Shown: in pieces, positions 12,001-23,300 of the stretch
Position numbering within the stretch: the first letter of the stretch is position 1
Layout: every line of letters begins with the position of its first letter
Source of the DNA: Plasmodium coatneyi
Taxonomy: Eukaryota; Apicomplexa; Aconoidasida; Haemosporida; Plasmodiidae
Direction: 5' to 3'
NCBI RefSeq assembly: GCF_001680005.1
Contig: NC_033557.1
Location: forward strand, 744,001-808,000
Length of the DNA stretch: 64,000 nucleotides
Notes under the pieces: generated by a model
Database searches by the model: none
The model's input: the letters and a program-made list of their open reading frames with translations, nothing else
Told to the model about the DNA's origin: nothing
Made by a program: the position numbers and the translations under genes

Positions 12001-13344
12001 TTACTCCACGTCCGTGTTGGACGTCGGAACGGTGTTGGCCTCGTCGAGGAGCTCCGTCTTGAGTTGCCAAAACTGCAGCGTGTTGTCCTCACCAGTGGAC
12101 CCAATAAACATCTTGAGCTCCTTGTGGTGGTTCCAGTTGAAGTCGGTGATCGGTTGCGTATGTCCTCCATGAGAGAAGATCAACTCAGATGGACCGTCGG
12201 ACAAGTCTATGGCATCTAGTTCTTCGCCAATTTTCGTTAAATTGTAAATGTTGATAAATCGACTAGTACTAGCAGATGCAAGGATAGACGAATCGTTAGG
12301 AGAGAAGTTCAGTCGGATGATGGGTTCTTTATGTGCATGGATAATGTGCTGTGGTTCACTAAACCTTTTAATATCCCAAATTTTTATTTTTCCATTATCG
12401 CTTCCAGATGCAAAATGTCCAGTAAACTTATTTAACGAAATACAGTTGACGGCTACCTGTTGTCCTAGAACCTGTTGCGCAGGTTCTTCTCCTTTCACTC
12501 TAATATCGTACAGTAAAATATACCCATCATCTGCACAGGCTAAGATCAAATTTGGGTCGTTCGTTGCACATACGTCATTTAGAGGAGACTTATATTTCAC
12601 TTTATAAAAAGGACTAACTTTTTTACTTGTCAATTCTGTATAATCGTAGAGATTTATGATCCCATCATTTCCACAGGTTAAGGCGTATTTCTTATCTGCG
12701 TGGAAGTCTAGTCCGAACCCATCCGATGCATTTCCAACGAAAGATACTTCTGGATTCATCTTATCTGCACTTGTTTCGATACTATGTTTGTTTATATCAA
12801 ATAGATGTAAATTCCCATCGATCGCCTTCGTAACAACAAAGTTTTTTTTTTCCAGAGGGAGGAACTTGATCCGGTTGACTTCTCCTTCGTGAGCTATTTT
12901 CGACTGAATGGTAAATTTTTTTTTTTCTGAACAGAAATCGAACCCTTCATAATTTTCATTCGTTTTGTAGATGCAATTTTCCTGTGGTAGTTGCACCAAC
13001 GGGAATAAGACTTCACACACGTACAGGTAGTTGGGTTCTTTATTCGACGTATGTGTTCCTACGCACACTATTTGGTTAAACACATTGTCTTCGTGGTTCT
13101 CGTTGTGGTAGTCACCAAAGTCGATGGATAGCGAGGGCCACTCCAACTCCTTTCTGCTTACAAAGTCGTACAACAAACCGCTGTTCACCTTCCAGTTGTT
13201 GAACTGAGTTTCCAGATCCTCTTCTTCTACTTCCTCACTTTTCTTCGTAACTTCCTCTGAGTTTTCCACTTCCTCGCTCAGCTCCAGGCACGCCTGGTCC
13301 AGTGCGTCCGATTTGCGCTTCTTGCTTTCCTGCTGGGGGCTCAT
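12001..13344 (-). CDS. RBBP4/CAF-1 p55-type WD40 histone-binding protein
   Basis: This is a 447-aa single-exon protein when started at the ATG at 13344. The same frame stays open upstream to 13473, but that stretch has no coding character, and a pyrimidine-rich tract followed by AG lies just before the ATG (rc of 13357-13377), so it is more likely a 5' UTR with an intron. The N-terminus has the histone-binding helix region followed by LEWPSLSIDFGDY, the hallmark of the RBBP4/Msi1/p55 family. WD repeats follow, including SGSDNGKIKIWDIKRF and a final STGEDNTLQFWQL close to the family's SVSEDN..QVWQM. Members chaperone H3-H4 in CAF-1 and in deacetylase complexes in the nucleus. P. falciparum has this gene at the same position, annotated as a chromatin assembly factor 1 subunit. 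Confidence 0.9.
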   Translation of the reverse strand: MSPQQESKKRKSDALDQACLELSEEVENSEEVTKKSEEVEEEDLETQFNNWKVNSGLLYDFVSRKELEWPSLSIDFGDYHNENHEDNVFNQIVCVGTHTSNKEPNYLYVCEVLFPLVQLPQENCIYKTNENYEGFDFCSEKKKFTIQSKIAHEGEVNRIKFLPLEKKNFVVTKAIDGNLHLFDINKHSIETSADKMNPEVSFVGNASDGFGLDFHADKKYALTCGNDGIINLYDYTELTSKKVSPFYKVKYKSPLNDVCATNDPNLILACADDGYILLYDIRVKGEEPAQQVLGQQVAVNCISLNKFTGHFASGSDNGKIKIWDIKRFSEPQHIIHAHKEPIIRLNFSPNDSSILASASTSRFINIYNLTKIGEELDAIDLSDGPSELIFSHGGHTQPITDFNWNHHKELKMFIGSTGEDNTLQFWQLKTELLDEANTVPTSNTDVE

Positions 13345-15275
13345 CTTGGGTCGGCAACTAGGGGTAGGTAAAAGGAAAAGGAGAAACACGTAAAATGAGG
13401 TTACTTTTTCCAAAGGTTCACACAATGTTGTGTGCATTCTGCCGTCGTGCCGGTTCGGTGATGCACCGCTCATTAATCGCCAAGGGGGGGGAATCTATCT
13501 ACCTATTTCTCCTTTAGAAAAATTATGAGCAGCAACTAGGAGGTTTCCTGTGTTCAGGGTTGTGCGTCCCAGTGGGGAAGTTAAATGTGTAAATTTGAAA
13601 GGCGCTTGGGGGGCAGAAAAACACGTGGAGTTAAACTGCGAAAGGGGGGGTATAACACATTTTACAAGGCGATGCTGCGTGTTTGCGTAGATACCGCTTT
13701 GTCGAACTGGCTCTAATGTACACAAAGCATGTGCAGAAGGACGATCGCTTTTTTTGATTTTTTTTTCTTTTCACACGTGTTTTGTATGTGCTTCGTAGGG
13801 GCTTACTGCTGAACAGGTGTAGAAGTATCCAGGCGAGAAAAGGAAGGAAAAAGAAAAACACAGGGAGAATTTATTTGTGGAGTCAAAAGTGCCAAGGCGG
13901 GAAGGGCAAAATGTTTGCATAAAAGCTCAGTGGGGTGGCGATGAAGAATAGAATAATGGTTTGAATTTTTTTTTTTTTTTTTTTTTTTTATAATTCTTAA
14001 TCGTAAATGGTCGATGGTTAATGGTAGAGCCACCGCACACTTTTTGCTCTCCGTTTGGAGTACCCCTTTTGCTGCCTCGTGCGTAGGGCTTCTGTCCCCG
14101 AGGGCACGCATGCACTAAGCGGATACGCACGCACGTGGCAGATGCGCATGTACGTGAGGGGCAGAGGGGTTGCGCCGGGGGGGTGAAGAACCCGTACCTT
14201 TAAAAAGACCTATCGGGGGGAGAAAAAAAGAACACACACGCACAGGTTCGTAGGTAGATACTTGCAAGAATACACTTGTGTAGGTACGGCTCCACCCGCA
14301 TTACTTACGTGCACATATCAAGGATGCTTTGACGAGGAGTACGCGAATCGTTTTTCGAGAGTAGCGCGGCAGAGTCTCTTCATGCAGAGAAAATCAGTTC
14401 GGGCTCAGGTAAAATAAAAGAAAAGTTGAGAAAGGCTATTTTTCGATGTAGCTCTTTGTGGGTTCAATTGTTAATCGCACAGGAAAAGGAAAATACCCTT
14501 ACAAGCGTGTCAATGTGGCGCTGATTATAAAAAAAAAAAAAAAAAAAAAAAACCAAAGCAGGGGAAAGAAAAGTACACAAAAGAAAGGGGAAAAAAAAAA
14601 TGCACATTGCGAAGGGTCTCCCGCCTACATGACCCTGTGTGTACATGCACTGATACACCCCTTTGCAGTGCCTACCGCCATTTAGTGCTGCATCTAGGGA
14701 CTCCTCACCAAAGCTAACAAACCATTCGTTAAAGACACGCCTTCCTGCTTTGGGACTTTCTCCCGCGAGAACTCCCAACCGCTGCGTTCGCGCGCTTGCC
14801 GTTTTGATTTTCCTCCCCAGATGAGTTTCACATAGTGGAGAAAAAAAAAAAAAATACTTTTGCGCACCTTTTGGGGAGACAAACACGTAGGCGGAGGTCG
14901 CTTCTACTGTGCACGTCTGTGTGAATTCGATTGGTGGTTACGCACACACCCGCTCATCATTTGCTCCTCCGTTTCGCCGTTCAGTGGAGTGTTATTGGCT
15001 CTCGTCGAGCAGCGTGTTTACGTGGCATGCAGAGTTAGGTATTTATGTAGCCGGCTAACCAGGCATCATGGGGGGAAGTACACACACACATATATATGTG
15101 GATACATGTATATACTCGCGCATATGCGTTTATTCCAACGTGGGTTTTCCCCCCATCGCTCCCAACCAATTCGCGCAAACTGCGAAGAGGGTAACAAACC
15201 CGAGGAGCAATATGAACACTGTAACCGTGTCAAGTATGTGTACCCTCTGGGTAGCCAAAAATTTTAGCTAGCTAC

Positions 15276-15306
<31 letters not shown>

Positions 15307-17174
15307 CCAATTTTCCCCAAATTTCCCTTGCCTGTTCAGGCGAAAACGCGTTTGTCATTTTTTACAATTTGAAAGGGAACAGTGTTTAAGCGACTAGTTG
15401 TGGAGAAATCTGCAAAGAGATGGTTTCCCTATCACTTCGCTGAACAGGTGGGTCATTAGAAGAGGTGTGCCAGTGAAATAAGTCGTAAGTTGGGGAGGGG
15501 AATAAAAATGTTTGCCATGCGTATGTATGTGTGTGAATATATATGATCAAATGTTGACTCTCCCCGAGTTAGTTGTATGTGTACATGTTCACTTCCTCAC
15601 AGTTACCCATACGTTCACATTTGGGCGCAGCATGGCAATTCATGTGAGTTCCCTTTTGAACAAACGCTTCTCCGTTAGGAATGTTCGTACTAAAATGCAT
15701 CTCGTGGAAAGGAGTAGCCCCACACTGCGATGTGACTACCCCCCGCTTGGAAGTTTTTTCTCAATCCGAACCGCTTCCCTATCCCCTCACACTTTTGCAA
15801 CCGCTCCCCTCAGGTACACTTTTCCTCTTACATGGGCCACTTTTGCAAGGGGCGAGAGGTTCCCTTCAGTTCCTACCGTTCGTCCGTCAATTCCTCATTA
15901 GTGCCATTCATCGGGGGTGGATGGGGGAAACAACATGTAGAGGCGCACGTGTAACACTTTTTGGCAAACCTATCCAAGGAGGAATGTGCTTACGTATTGT
16001 ATATGTTCGCGTGAGCTATTAGGTGTTATTTATATACCTGGCATGACATTCACTTCGATGTAGGGAGGAAAAGGTTGTTCACACGGTTGTGGTGATTTCT
16101 GCGTGGAGCATGGAAGTGTTCCATTTGTTGGTCGTTCCCATTTGCAAAAGTCATTTGCCTTTCATCACGTAGCGTAACATTGCACGGGGGGAGGAACTTC
16201 CTCGAAAGAAACCTCTTAAAATTTTTCGCTTTGGTTGCCTACCCCCACTGCTACAGAATGCCCTTCCCCATAAAATGGTACATGCATGTACGAGTAACAT
16301 TTCCACGCATGTAACATATGCGCCAACTGTTCAGTGGGACCCTTAATTTAATGGGAAAAAATCGGCGCAGTTCTGGATCTCGGGAAGTTGCATGGCCATG
16401 AACAGAAAATGCCCCGTGACAAATTCATTTGCAGTGGCAATTGCCATACAACATATTATGTGACTCTTCTTTTTTTTATTTTTTGTTTGTTTTTTTTTAT
16501 TCTTTTTTTTTTTTTTTTTTTTTTTTTTCCGTAGTTGAGTTACTGCCACACGTACGTTTGATAAGCCGCTTCTTCTGTCGCGGTTTTCTCGAAGTTTTGT
16601 CGCACCTTTGGCTACTTTTTTGTCCCATTTTTTTGTTCCAATTTTGTCCCAAATTTGTCACAGGCTTTGGCTCAAAATTATTGCAGCCTTGGCCCCAATT
16701 TGTCGCAACAAGCTTTGCTTCCCTTTTTTCCCTCCTCGCGTGCCCCATCCGTTTCAGAGGCCTAACTTTTCGACTCATCCCAAAGTGCCAACCCCACTTG
16801 TGGAAAATAAAAAAAAAAAACAATCTTCTATAAGCTGGAAACGTAACAGAGTGAAGACTCACTAGTCCGTTTTTTCCTCCTGTCCGTCCCGCCTTCTGGA
16901 TTATGACCACGAAGGTGAATACACCATCTTCAAAGGAACGTTCATTTGGTATTTTTTTTTTCGTTTTTTTTTCCCCATTTTGGTGAGCTATAACTGAAAG
17001 AAGTGACAAATTCCTTTTTGTGACGCAGCGTTAAGAGGGCCACGCCTACTTGCGCAGAGTTCACTTGTTGGCACGTTGCCCCCCCAGCGCAGCGGCTCGA
17101 AGGTACTCTTACGAAGGCACTCTCTCGAAGGAGAGGTTGAGACGCATCCGATCCCAAAAAATGAATGCGTAGAA
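13345..17174. other. Long divergent intergenic region (3.8 kb)
   Basis: Promoters of the WD40 gene (minus) and TFIIB (plus) must lie here. It contains homopolymer runs at about 13968-13989 (T), 14529-14552 (A), 15279-15306 (T) and 16509-16528 (T), plus a CA/TA microsatellite near 15075-15125. Short ORFs in both strands look like chance. I see no tRNA or structured RNA that I can support. Confidence 0.6.
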
Positions 17175-18595
17175 ATGTCATCGTTCCACAACAAGAAGCT
17201 GGCTCTGAGTTCCCACCATGACAGACCCACGGCACTGAACTTAGGTAACGCTCTCGTGGGGGAACTCCTGGTTAGGAACTCCCGTAGTGGGGAATTCTCA
17301 TCGTTGGGGGATGCTCCCTCGACAGAGAGACTGCCCCACCGTAGCAGCGCTCTCATCTGAGAAACGCACACATCCACCCCCCTCAGGCGCGAACAATGAC
17401 AACTACAGCGGGAAGCGGAAGCTGCTTCGATCCTTTCGGAGCTCGAGGAACGATACGTGCCCAGACTGCAAAGAAAAGGGAATAATTATATGTGACAACA
17501 GTGAAGGGACGCAGATATGTAACGGCTGCGGACGTGTGTTGGAAAGTCGCATTCTCTCTGAAGAGCAGGAATGGAGAAACTTTAACAGCGATGGACAGAT
17601 GAAGTCCAATGATCGTAATAGAGTTGGAGAGGTGAGTGACATATGGTTCGAAAATAACTTAACGAGCACGACCTTTATTAAGTCAAGCAAGAAGCTGCAG
17701 CACCTGAATATGATGACCCAAATAAATAAGAGTGACCAGACTTTGCTGTCCGCCTTCAACATACTGAAGTTGATATGTGAGACCTTCTTCCTGCGGAGCA
17801 ATGTGATTGAGCGGGCGAAGGAGATAACGAAGGAGCTGCAGGTGGGTGAACAGTAGGGCGTAACGTAAAATAGCGTAACGTAGCATAGCGGAGTGGAAAA
17901 GAGAGAACAGGCTAATGTATAGCAGTAGGGGTGGTGTTGTTTCTCCCCCCCTTTGTACTGCCACACAAATCATCTGTTGACATATGCACACTTGTATCTT
18001 CGTCTTGCCCCCTTGACAGGACATGGAACAGCTGAAGAACCGAATCAACAACCTTAACATGCTGGCAGTGGTTTATCTGGCCTGCAGAGAAGCAGGACAC
18101 ATCAAGAGCATCAAGGAGCTCATCACCTTCGATAGGTCTTTCAAAGAGAAGGATCTAGGAAAGACAATAAATAAGTTGAAAAAGATCCTTCCTTCTAGAG
18201 CTTTTGTCTATAATGAGAATATTTCTCACTTAATTTTTACCTTATCGAATCGGCTACAATTATCCATTGATGTGATAGAGGCAATTGAGTATGTAGTGAA
18301 GAAAGCTACGACGTTAATTACCACGTCACATCGGTTGAACTCTCTTTGTGGTGGATCCATTCACCTTATTGTTGAGCTAAACACAAGTGAAGAGAAAAAT
18401 GTAAAACTCCCGAACATCGCGCAAATTGCTGCTGTGTGTGGAGTTACAACGAATACGTTGAAGACCACCTTTAAGGAGCTCCTCAGTGCAGCAGATTATA
18501 TTTTACCTTCGTACTACTTGGTGGACAGCAACTCCAAGTTGGCCACACTTCGGCAGAAGTATCTCAGTGACGACCGGCGCAGGAAGAACAAGTGA
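17175..18595 (+). CDS. TFIIB: Transcription initiation factor TFIIB
   Basis: Three exons, 17175-17244, 17387-17841 and 18020-18595, give 366 aa with matching phases. TFIIB bridges TBP at the core promoter and RNA polymerase II. Exon 2 carries the N-terminal zinc ribbon, CPDC followed after 16 residues by CNGC, then the B-reader region LESRILSEEQEWRNF, equivalent to the conserved SEWRTF stretch of other TFIIBs. Exons 2 and 3 hold the two cyclin-like folds; the second contains LPNIAQIAAVCGVTTNTLK, the helix-turn-helix-like end of the fold. The short first exon is inferred from its ATG, donor and in-phase junction; translation could alternatively begin elsewhere, but exon 2 itself has no suitable ATG before the zinc ribbon. 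Confidence 0.92.
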
Positions 18596-19072
18596 CATGG
18601 GAAGCGAACGATTTTTTTTTTTTTTATTTTTTAATACCGCCAAATCAAAATGGATTATAAAAATGTGTAAAAAAATATGAACAAGCAATAAAAAAGATGC
18701 GTTTTTTTTTTTTTTTTTTTATTTTTTAATACCGCCAAATCGAAAATGGAGCTTAAAAATGTGTAAAAAAATATGAACAAGCAATAAAAAAGATGTGTTT
18801 TTTTTTTTTTTTTTTTTTTTGCAAAAATTAACACTTTGGGGAGTCTCAACGATTTGCTTTAATTTAACCGTTCGAATTGACAGGGGGGAAATAAAAGAAT
18901 TAAGAAATAAATTAAAATAGAATGAACAAAATAACATCTCCAGTGTACAGAAAAAAAATAGGGGAGGGTTTACAGTACAAATGCGGTCAACTTGTCTGGC
19001 CTGCTTGGGCCGTGAAAACGTACAAACGGCGCAGTCGCGTGCGAAGGGAGAGCCATTTCACCAGGGTACCTC
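18596..19072. other. Intergenic spacer, convergent genes
   Basis: The shared 3' region of TFIIB (plus) and the AK6-type kinase (minus). It is dominated by a duplicated block with T runs, described separately. Confidence 0.7.
18626..18797 (+). repeat. Duplicated 77-bp block downstream of TFIIB
   Basis: Two copies, about 18626-18701 and 18721-18797, differ by only a few bases and are each followed by a long T run, giving a period near 95 bp. Both contain aataccgccaaatc and an AATAAA-like stretch (gcaataaaaaagatg). The block may represent a duplicated 3'-end-forming region. Confidence 0.85.
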
Positions 19073-19654
19073 TCACCGCGGCAGCGTGACGCCCCTCTTC
19101 ACCCAGGAGAGTACCCATCCCTTGATCACCTGCAGGTTGCTCTCGTACTGTTCCATGTCGTTGTTCTCCAGTTCCTGAAAAATGGACGAATCATCATAGT
19201 AGGTGAGGATGTCCTCCTTTATGACCTGAAATATTTCACACTCAATATTATTTTTTATTTTCTCCTGGGAGTAGTTTCTCTTCTCCAGTCGTTCGTACAA
19301 CTTGTTTGTCGAAGCGGTCAATAAAAAAATGTGATCGATGAGTTCCTTTTGGTCGATGAAGTCTACATCGTGGAAGTCTATTATGTATCCTCCATTTTGT
19401 AATTTTAGTTTTTCTAATTTTTCGTTGACCATGTCGTTACTGTAGATGCTTGCATCTAGTTGGTCATCGAATTCTTCGTAGAGCCTTTCCTCTTTAATAA
19501 CTTTGGCTAGGTTCAGGTGCTTCATTTGGCTAGCCGACTCTGCCTGTTGGTTCTCCTTCAATTCTTTGTTTATTATTTCCACTAGTTCCTCACACAGGGT
19601 GGTCTTGCCCACTCCGGGCACGCCCGTCACGATGATGTTCGGCAGGTTCCTCAT
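19073..19654 (-). CDS. AK6: Adenylate kinase isoenzyme 6-type protein (AK6/hCINAP/Fap7)
   Basis: This is a single-exon 193-aa protein starting at an ATG (19652-19654). Near the N-terminus is a P-loop, GVPGVGKTT, preceded by NIIVT. The middle shows DFHDVDF, where family members have DYH..DFF, and the C-terminal half has the LxxRNYS(x)EKIKNNI stretch typical of AK6 (LxxRGYxxxKxxxNI). AK6/Fap7 proteins are small nuclear NMP kinases/ATPases needed for the last steps of 18S rRNA maturation; that role is inferred from the family. It lies tail to tail with TFIIB and upstream of nothing that would suggest co-transcription. Confidence 0.92.
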   Translation of the reverse strand: MRNLPNIIVTGVPGVGKTTLCEELVEIINKELKENQQAESASQMKHLNLAKVIKEERLYEEFDDQLDASIYSNDMVNEKLEKLKLQNGGYIIDFHDVDFIDQKELIDHIFLLTASTNKLYERLEKRNYSQEKIKNNIECEIFQVIKEDILTYYDDSSIFQELENNDMEQYESNLQVIKGWVLSWVKRGVTLPR

Positions 19655-20332
19655 CAGTCGGAGGGAGCATCTGAAGTGGTGACTTGCCGCCGCGCTGTCA
19701 ATTAATGTTGAGCGGGTTACTTAAATTTCGCCGCATTCGATCTTCCAAAACGGATTGAGAGAGAAACGTTGAACCATGCACGGGGTTGGGATGCCAAAGG
19801 GAAAAAAAAAAAAAAAAAAAAAAAAATACATACATACATATATACATATACATATAAGAACGTTCCTACGAATGCGCAGTGGCTAACCCCTGTGGTGCCC
19901 TGCTTCAAAAATTAAAAGAAATTTGAAAAAATAGAAAAGAACGACATAACCACATGTAACACGATGAACTGCATGCGCAGGTTTTCGCACGTGGACCTTT
20001 GTCGATGCCGAACAGTTGTGCACATAAATTAAAAAAGAAAAAAAAAAGGGTCGACACGCTGGGTCTCGACACCGCATGGAATGTTCTCTAAGCAGCGATG
20101 AGCGGAGCAAACGGGCGCAAGGGGACTTTGCTTCATGTGAAGTTGCTACCCAGTGAAGTACGTTTAGGCCTCTTTAACCATTTGTGAGACTGCTTCGATG
20201 GCAACCATTTTGTTTTCACCCGTCGGAGAAGACACATTTGCTTCTCCTTCAAAAGGGGATATCAGTGCTACGTAGGTGCACGTCTTCGATGCTACTGGAC
20301 GGATCTGCTTCTCTCCCTACCTAGAGAGGTAT
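19655..20332. other. Intergenic spacer
   Basis: The promoter of the AK6-type gene and the 3' flank of kinesin-8B. It holds an A run near 19801-19826 followed by a TA/CA microsatellite. No gene is seen. Confidence 0.7.
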
Positions 20333-23300
20333 TCACATCTTCAGCGGGGGACACGCGTCAGTCATTTTTAACTGGTCCTTGAGACTGCTAATTTGTTTCT
20401 CCTTTTGGCTAATGATGGTTGATGAGAGCTCGAAGAATTCCTGCACGGGGGGGAAGCCAGAGCAGAAAGAGGTCGATAAAGTGGTTGTGCAGATGGTTAC
20501 ATGCATGGGTCCTCCCGCTGCAGCGCCAACCACGAGGTGACGGAGACGAAATTACCTGGAGCTCCTCCTTCTCCTGCAGCAGCACCTTGTTCGTGTAAAA
20601 TAAGAAGAGGAAGTTTTTCGTCTTTTCGTCCTTTATCTGGAGGGGCAGCTCCTTTAGCAACTCGTTCGTCTGCAGGATGTTCCGCTGCAGTTCCTCGTCC
20701 ATTTTGCTTTTCTGCGTCGCATCGAAATAGTTTGGAGGGAAGCCATGTTCGTAGCGCACACGCACGGCTAGCACATGCACGAATAACACACGCACGAATA
20801 ACACACGCACGAATAACATACGCACTTCTGCCCCCATGAACGCTCCTCCTGGTGGGCCCAACAAATTACCTTCTGGTACAGCCCGCGGAGGTCCGCCTCG
20901 GAAAAGGTACCCGCCCCAACTTCCTTGTTCGTGATGAGTCTCCTCTCGACACTTAGGATCACTGACTTTATCTTTTTCCTTTCGTCCAACACCTTCGTGG
21001 GGGTGGGGAAGAGCAAAAGGGAGGAAGGCAAACAGTGAAGTTGGCCACATACTCGATCGTGCAATAGCAAGCAGAAGCAGGACACCTCCAGAGAGAACCC
21101 CCCCAATAAAATGAACCCCCATTACTTTGGTTAGTTCCTTTTTCCATTTGTCGAACACATCGTCGTTTTCTTTATCCTCCGTGCTTTCCTGGGAGGGGGT
21201 AAGTGGCGTGGCGTCCGGTGTGAAGGTGGTGGCAACGTGGTAGCAACGTGGAAGAGTAGCTGCTAGTGCGCGTAGAACCCGCGCATAGTTTGACACACGT
21301 GCGGCCGCGCTGGTAGGCCACTCGAGCTAAACCTTGAGCTGTTCATATTTCTTGCGCAGGTCATCGAGCTTCTTCTTTATCTGGACGTGGTTGGCGTCGT
21401 TGCTATGCATCATAGTCTTGAACCCGTCTATTTGTCGCTTGTACTCCTCATTGAGTACGCGCAGGTTGTGGGAAATTTGCATGTACTCTTGCAGCTTTTC
21501 GTGAAACTTCTTATTGTCGACGAATAGCTTCTCGTTGACGGCTCTTAAGTCACTGATCTCCTGTTGCTGTTTTGTGATTTCTTCCTCGTGCTGTGCCTGC
21601 AGTCGTCCTGCTGCGCCGATCGTGTCATTCGCATGACCTACATCTGCCAAGTCGGTTACATCTGCCAAGTCGGTTGCATCTGCCACGTCAGCTGCATCTG
21701 CCATGTTGGCTGCATCTCCCGCTGCTGCCGCGTCACCCATGCGGAGGCGCTGGTTCTCACGCTTCAACGCACAGATAATGTTAAGGAGCTCTTCCCTGGA
21801 GCAGTTTCGCTCGTACTCCTTGAGCTGATCGTAGTAGTCGAAGTTGGTGGAGGTGGAACTCATGTAGTCGTTCATCTTCCCCTTCTCCTGTAGTTGTTCT
21901 TTTAAAAATTCGATTTCTCCTTTTAGCTTTTCAATCACATCGATATACATGGTGAGGTGTTGCTTCACCACCACCACGTTAGACGTCACGATATTTTTTA
22001 TGTTTTTCGCTCTGTTGGCATATTTGAGGGTGTTGTGTGTGTCTTCGTAGGAAAGATGGGAAGGACTTACATTAGCTATCATTACCGTTTTGCAATTTCC
22101 TCCTAGGGAATCCTTTAATAAACGAGTGAGCTTACTATCCCTAAAGGGTATAAAATTAGATTTGCTTGTTCCCTTACTTCTGGACACTAGAGCATTTATT
22201 ACATTCCCTAAGGCTAGAAGTGATCTATTAATATTAGCTCCTTCTAAGAGTCTCATTCCTTTGTTGTTTGTTTGACTTGCTCTTTCACTTCCTGCTAAAT
22301 CTATGACACATAACTTTCCCCTTTTCGTTTGTTGGTAGATTCCCTGCCCTTTTTCTGTTTCTTCTACGATTACTTGTAAGACTCCATGGCTTCTAGAGCT
22401 TGTTTTGTTTGCATCTGTGGGTTCTTGGGTTCTATTCTTGTTGCCTGTATGTATTAGTTCCATAATTTCCTCCACAGATGTAGTACAGACCTCGAAAATG
22501 TTCGACACGGTAACTCCTTTAATGGGATCTTCTCTCACATCTAGGTACTCATCAGACGGGTTCAGGAGATCACATATATTCTCATTATAAATCTCAATAA
22601 AGGAGCACTTCACTTTGTACTCATTCATGACTTCCATCTTTTTGATTCTGTCAAATAAGTCTCTCAAAATCATATTCATGATTCCGGGCTCATTTTTGTG
22701 TCCTATAATTGTGTGTGTTTTTCCTGCTCCTGTAGCTCCATAAGCGAAAACTGTGGAATTATACCCTGCGATCACTGCATCTATTAAACACTTAACGCTG
22801 TTTTTGTATACATCTTCTTGAGAACTAGTCTCATCGAACACGTAATCGAAGACATACTTTTTTTCTCGGCTTCTATTTTGTCTCAATACATTATCTGAGT
22901 TATCTGAAGGATCTAGAAGTACTATCATTTTGTTGTCCAGAATTTTTATTACATTTTTTGCGCCTTCGTTTTTTTCGCTAGCACTCATGGGTCTGCATCT
23001 AATAACCACGTTCATGTTATACGTTACGTCTTTTTCTGTAGAACCTGTTTTTTCATTTTTATTAGTCTGTCTTGTTACACACGTGGGGACGGTTTGGTGT
23101 GTTGGAGATGCACCATTCGGGTGGAGTACATTGGAAGGAGCCCCCTGATTTGCAGACGTGACGGCGGAAGTGCTGCTACTAATAACTGCGGTGGTCGGAG
23201 TTGTGCTAGCTTTTCCCTCTGGTTTTACCCCACCGGAACTTCCGCACCCTTCACTGTTCCGCTTCATCATCTTGGGGGTCTTCGCCGTCTCGTTTGGCAC

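Noticed and set aside
13345..13473. N-terminal extension of the WD40 protein
   Set aside because: The start lacks an ATG, the residues are hydrophobic and unlike the family, and a splice acceptor lies just before the family-like ATG.
20409..21296. A separate 295-aa gene downstream of kinesin
   Set aside because: The frame mixes real kinesin tail exons with intron sequence; the four exons splice in phase 0 to the kinesin long exon.
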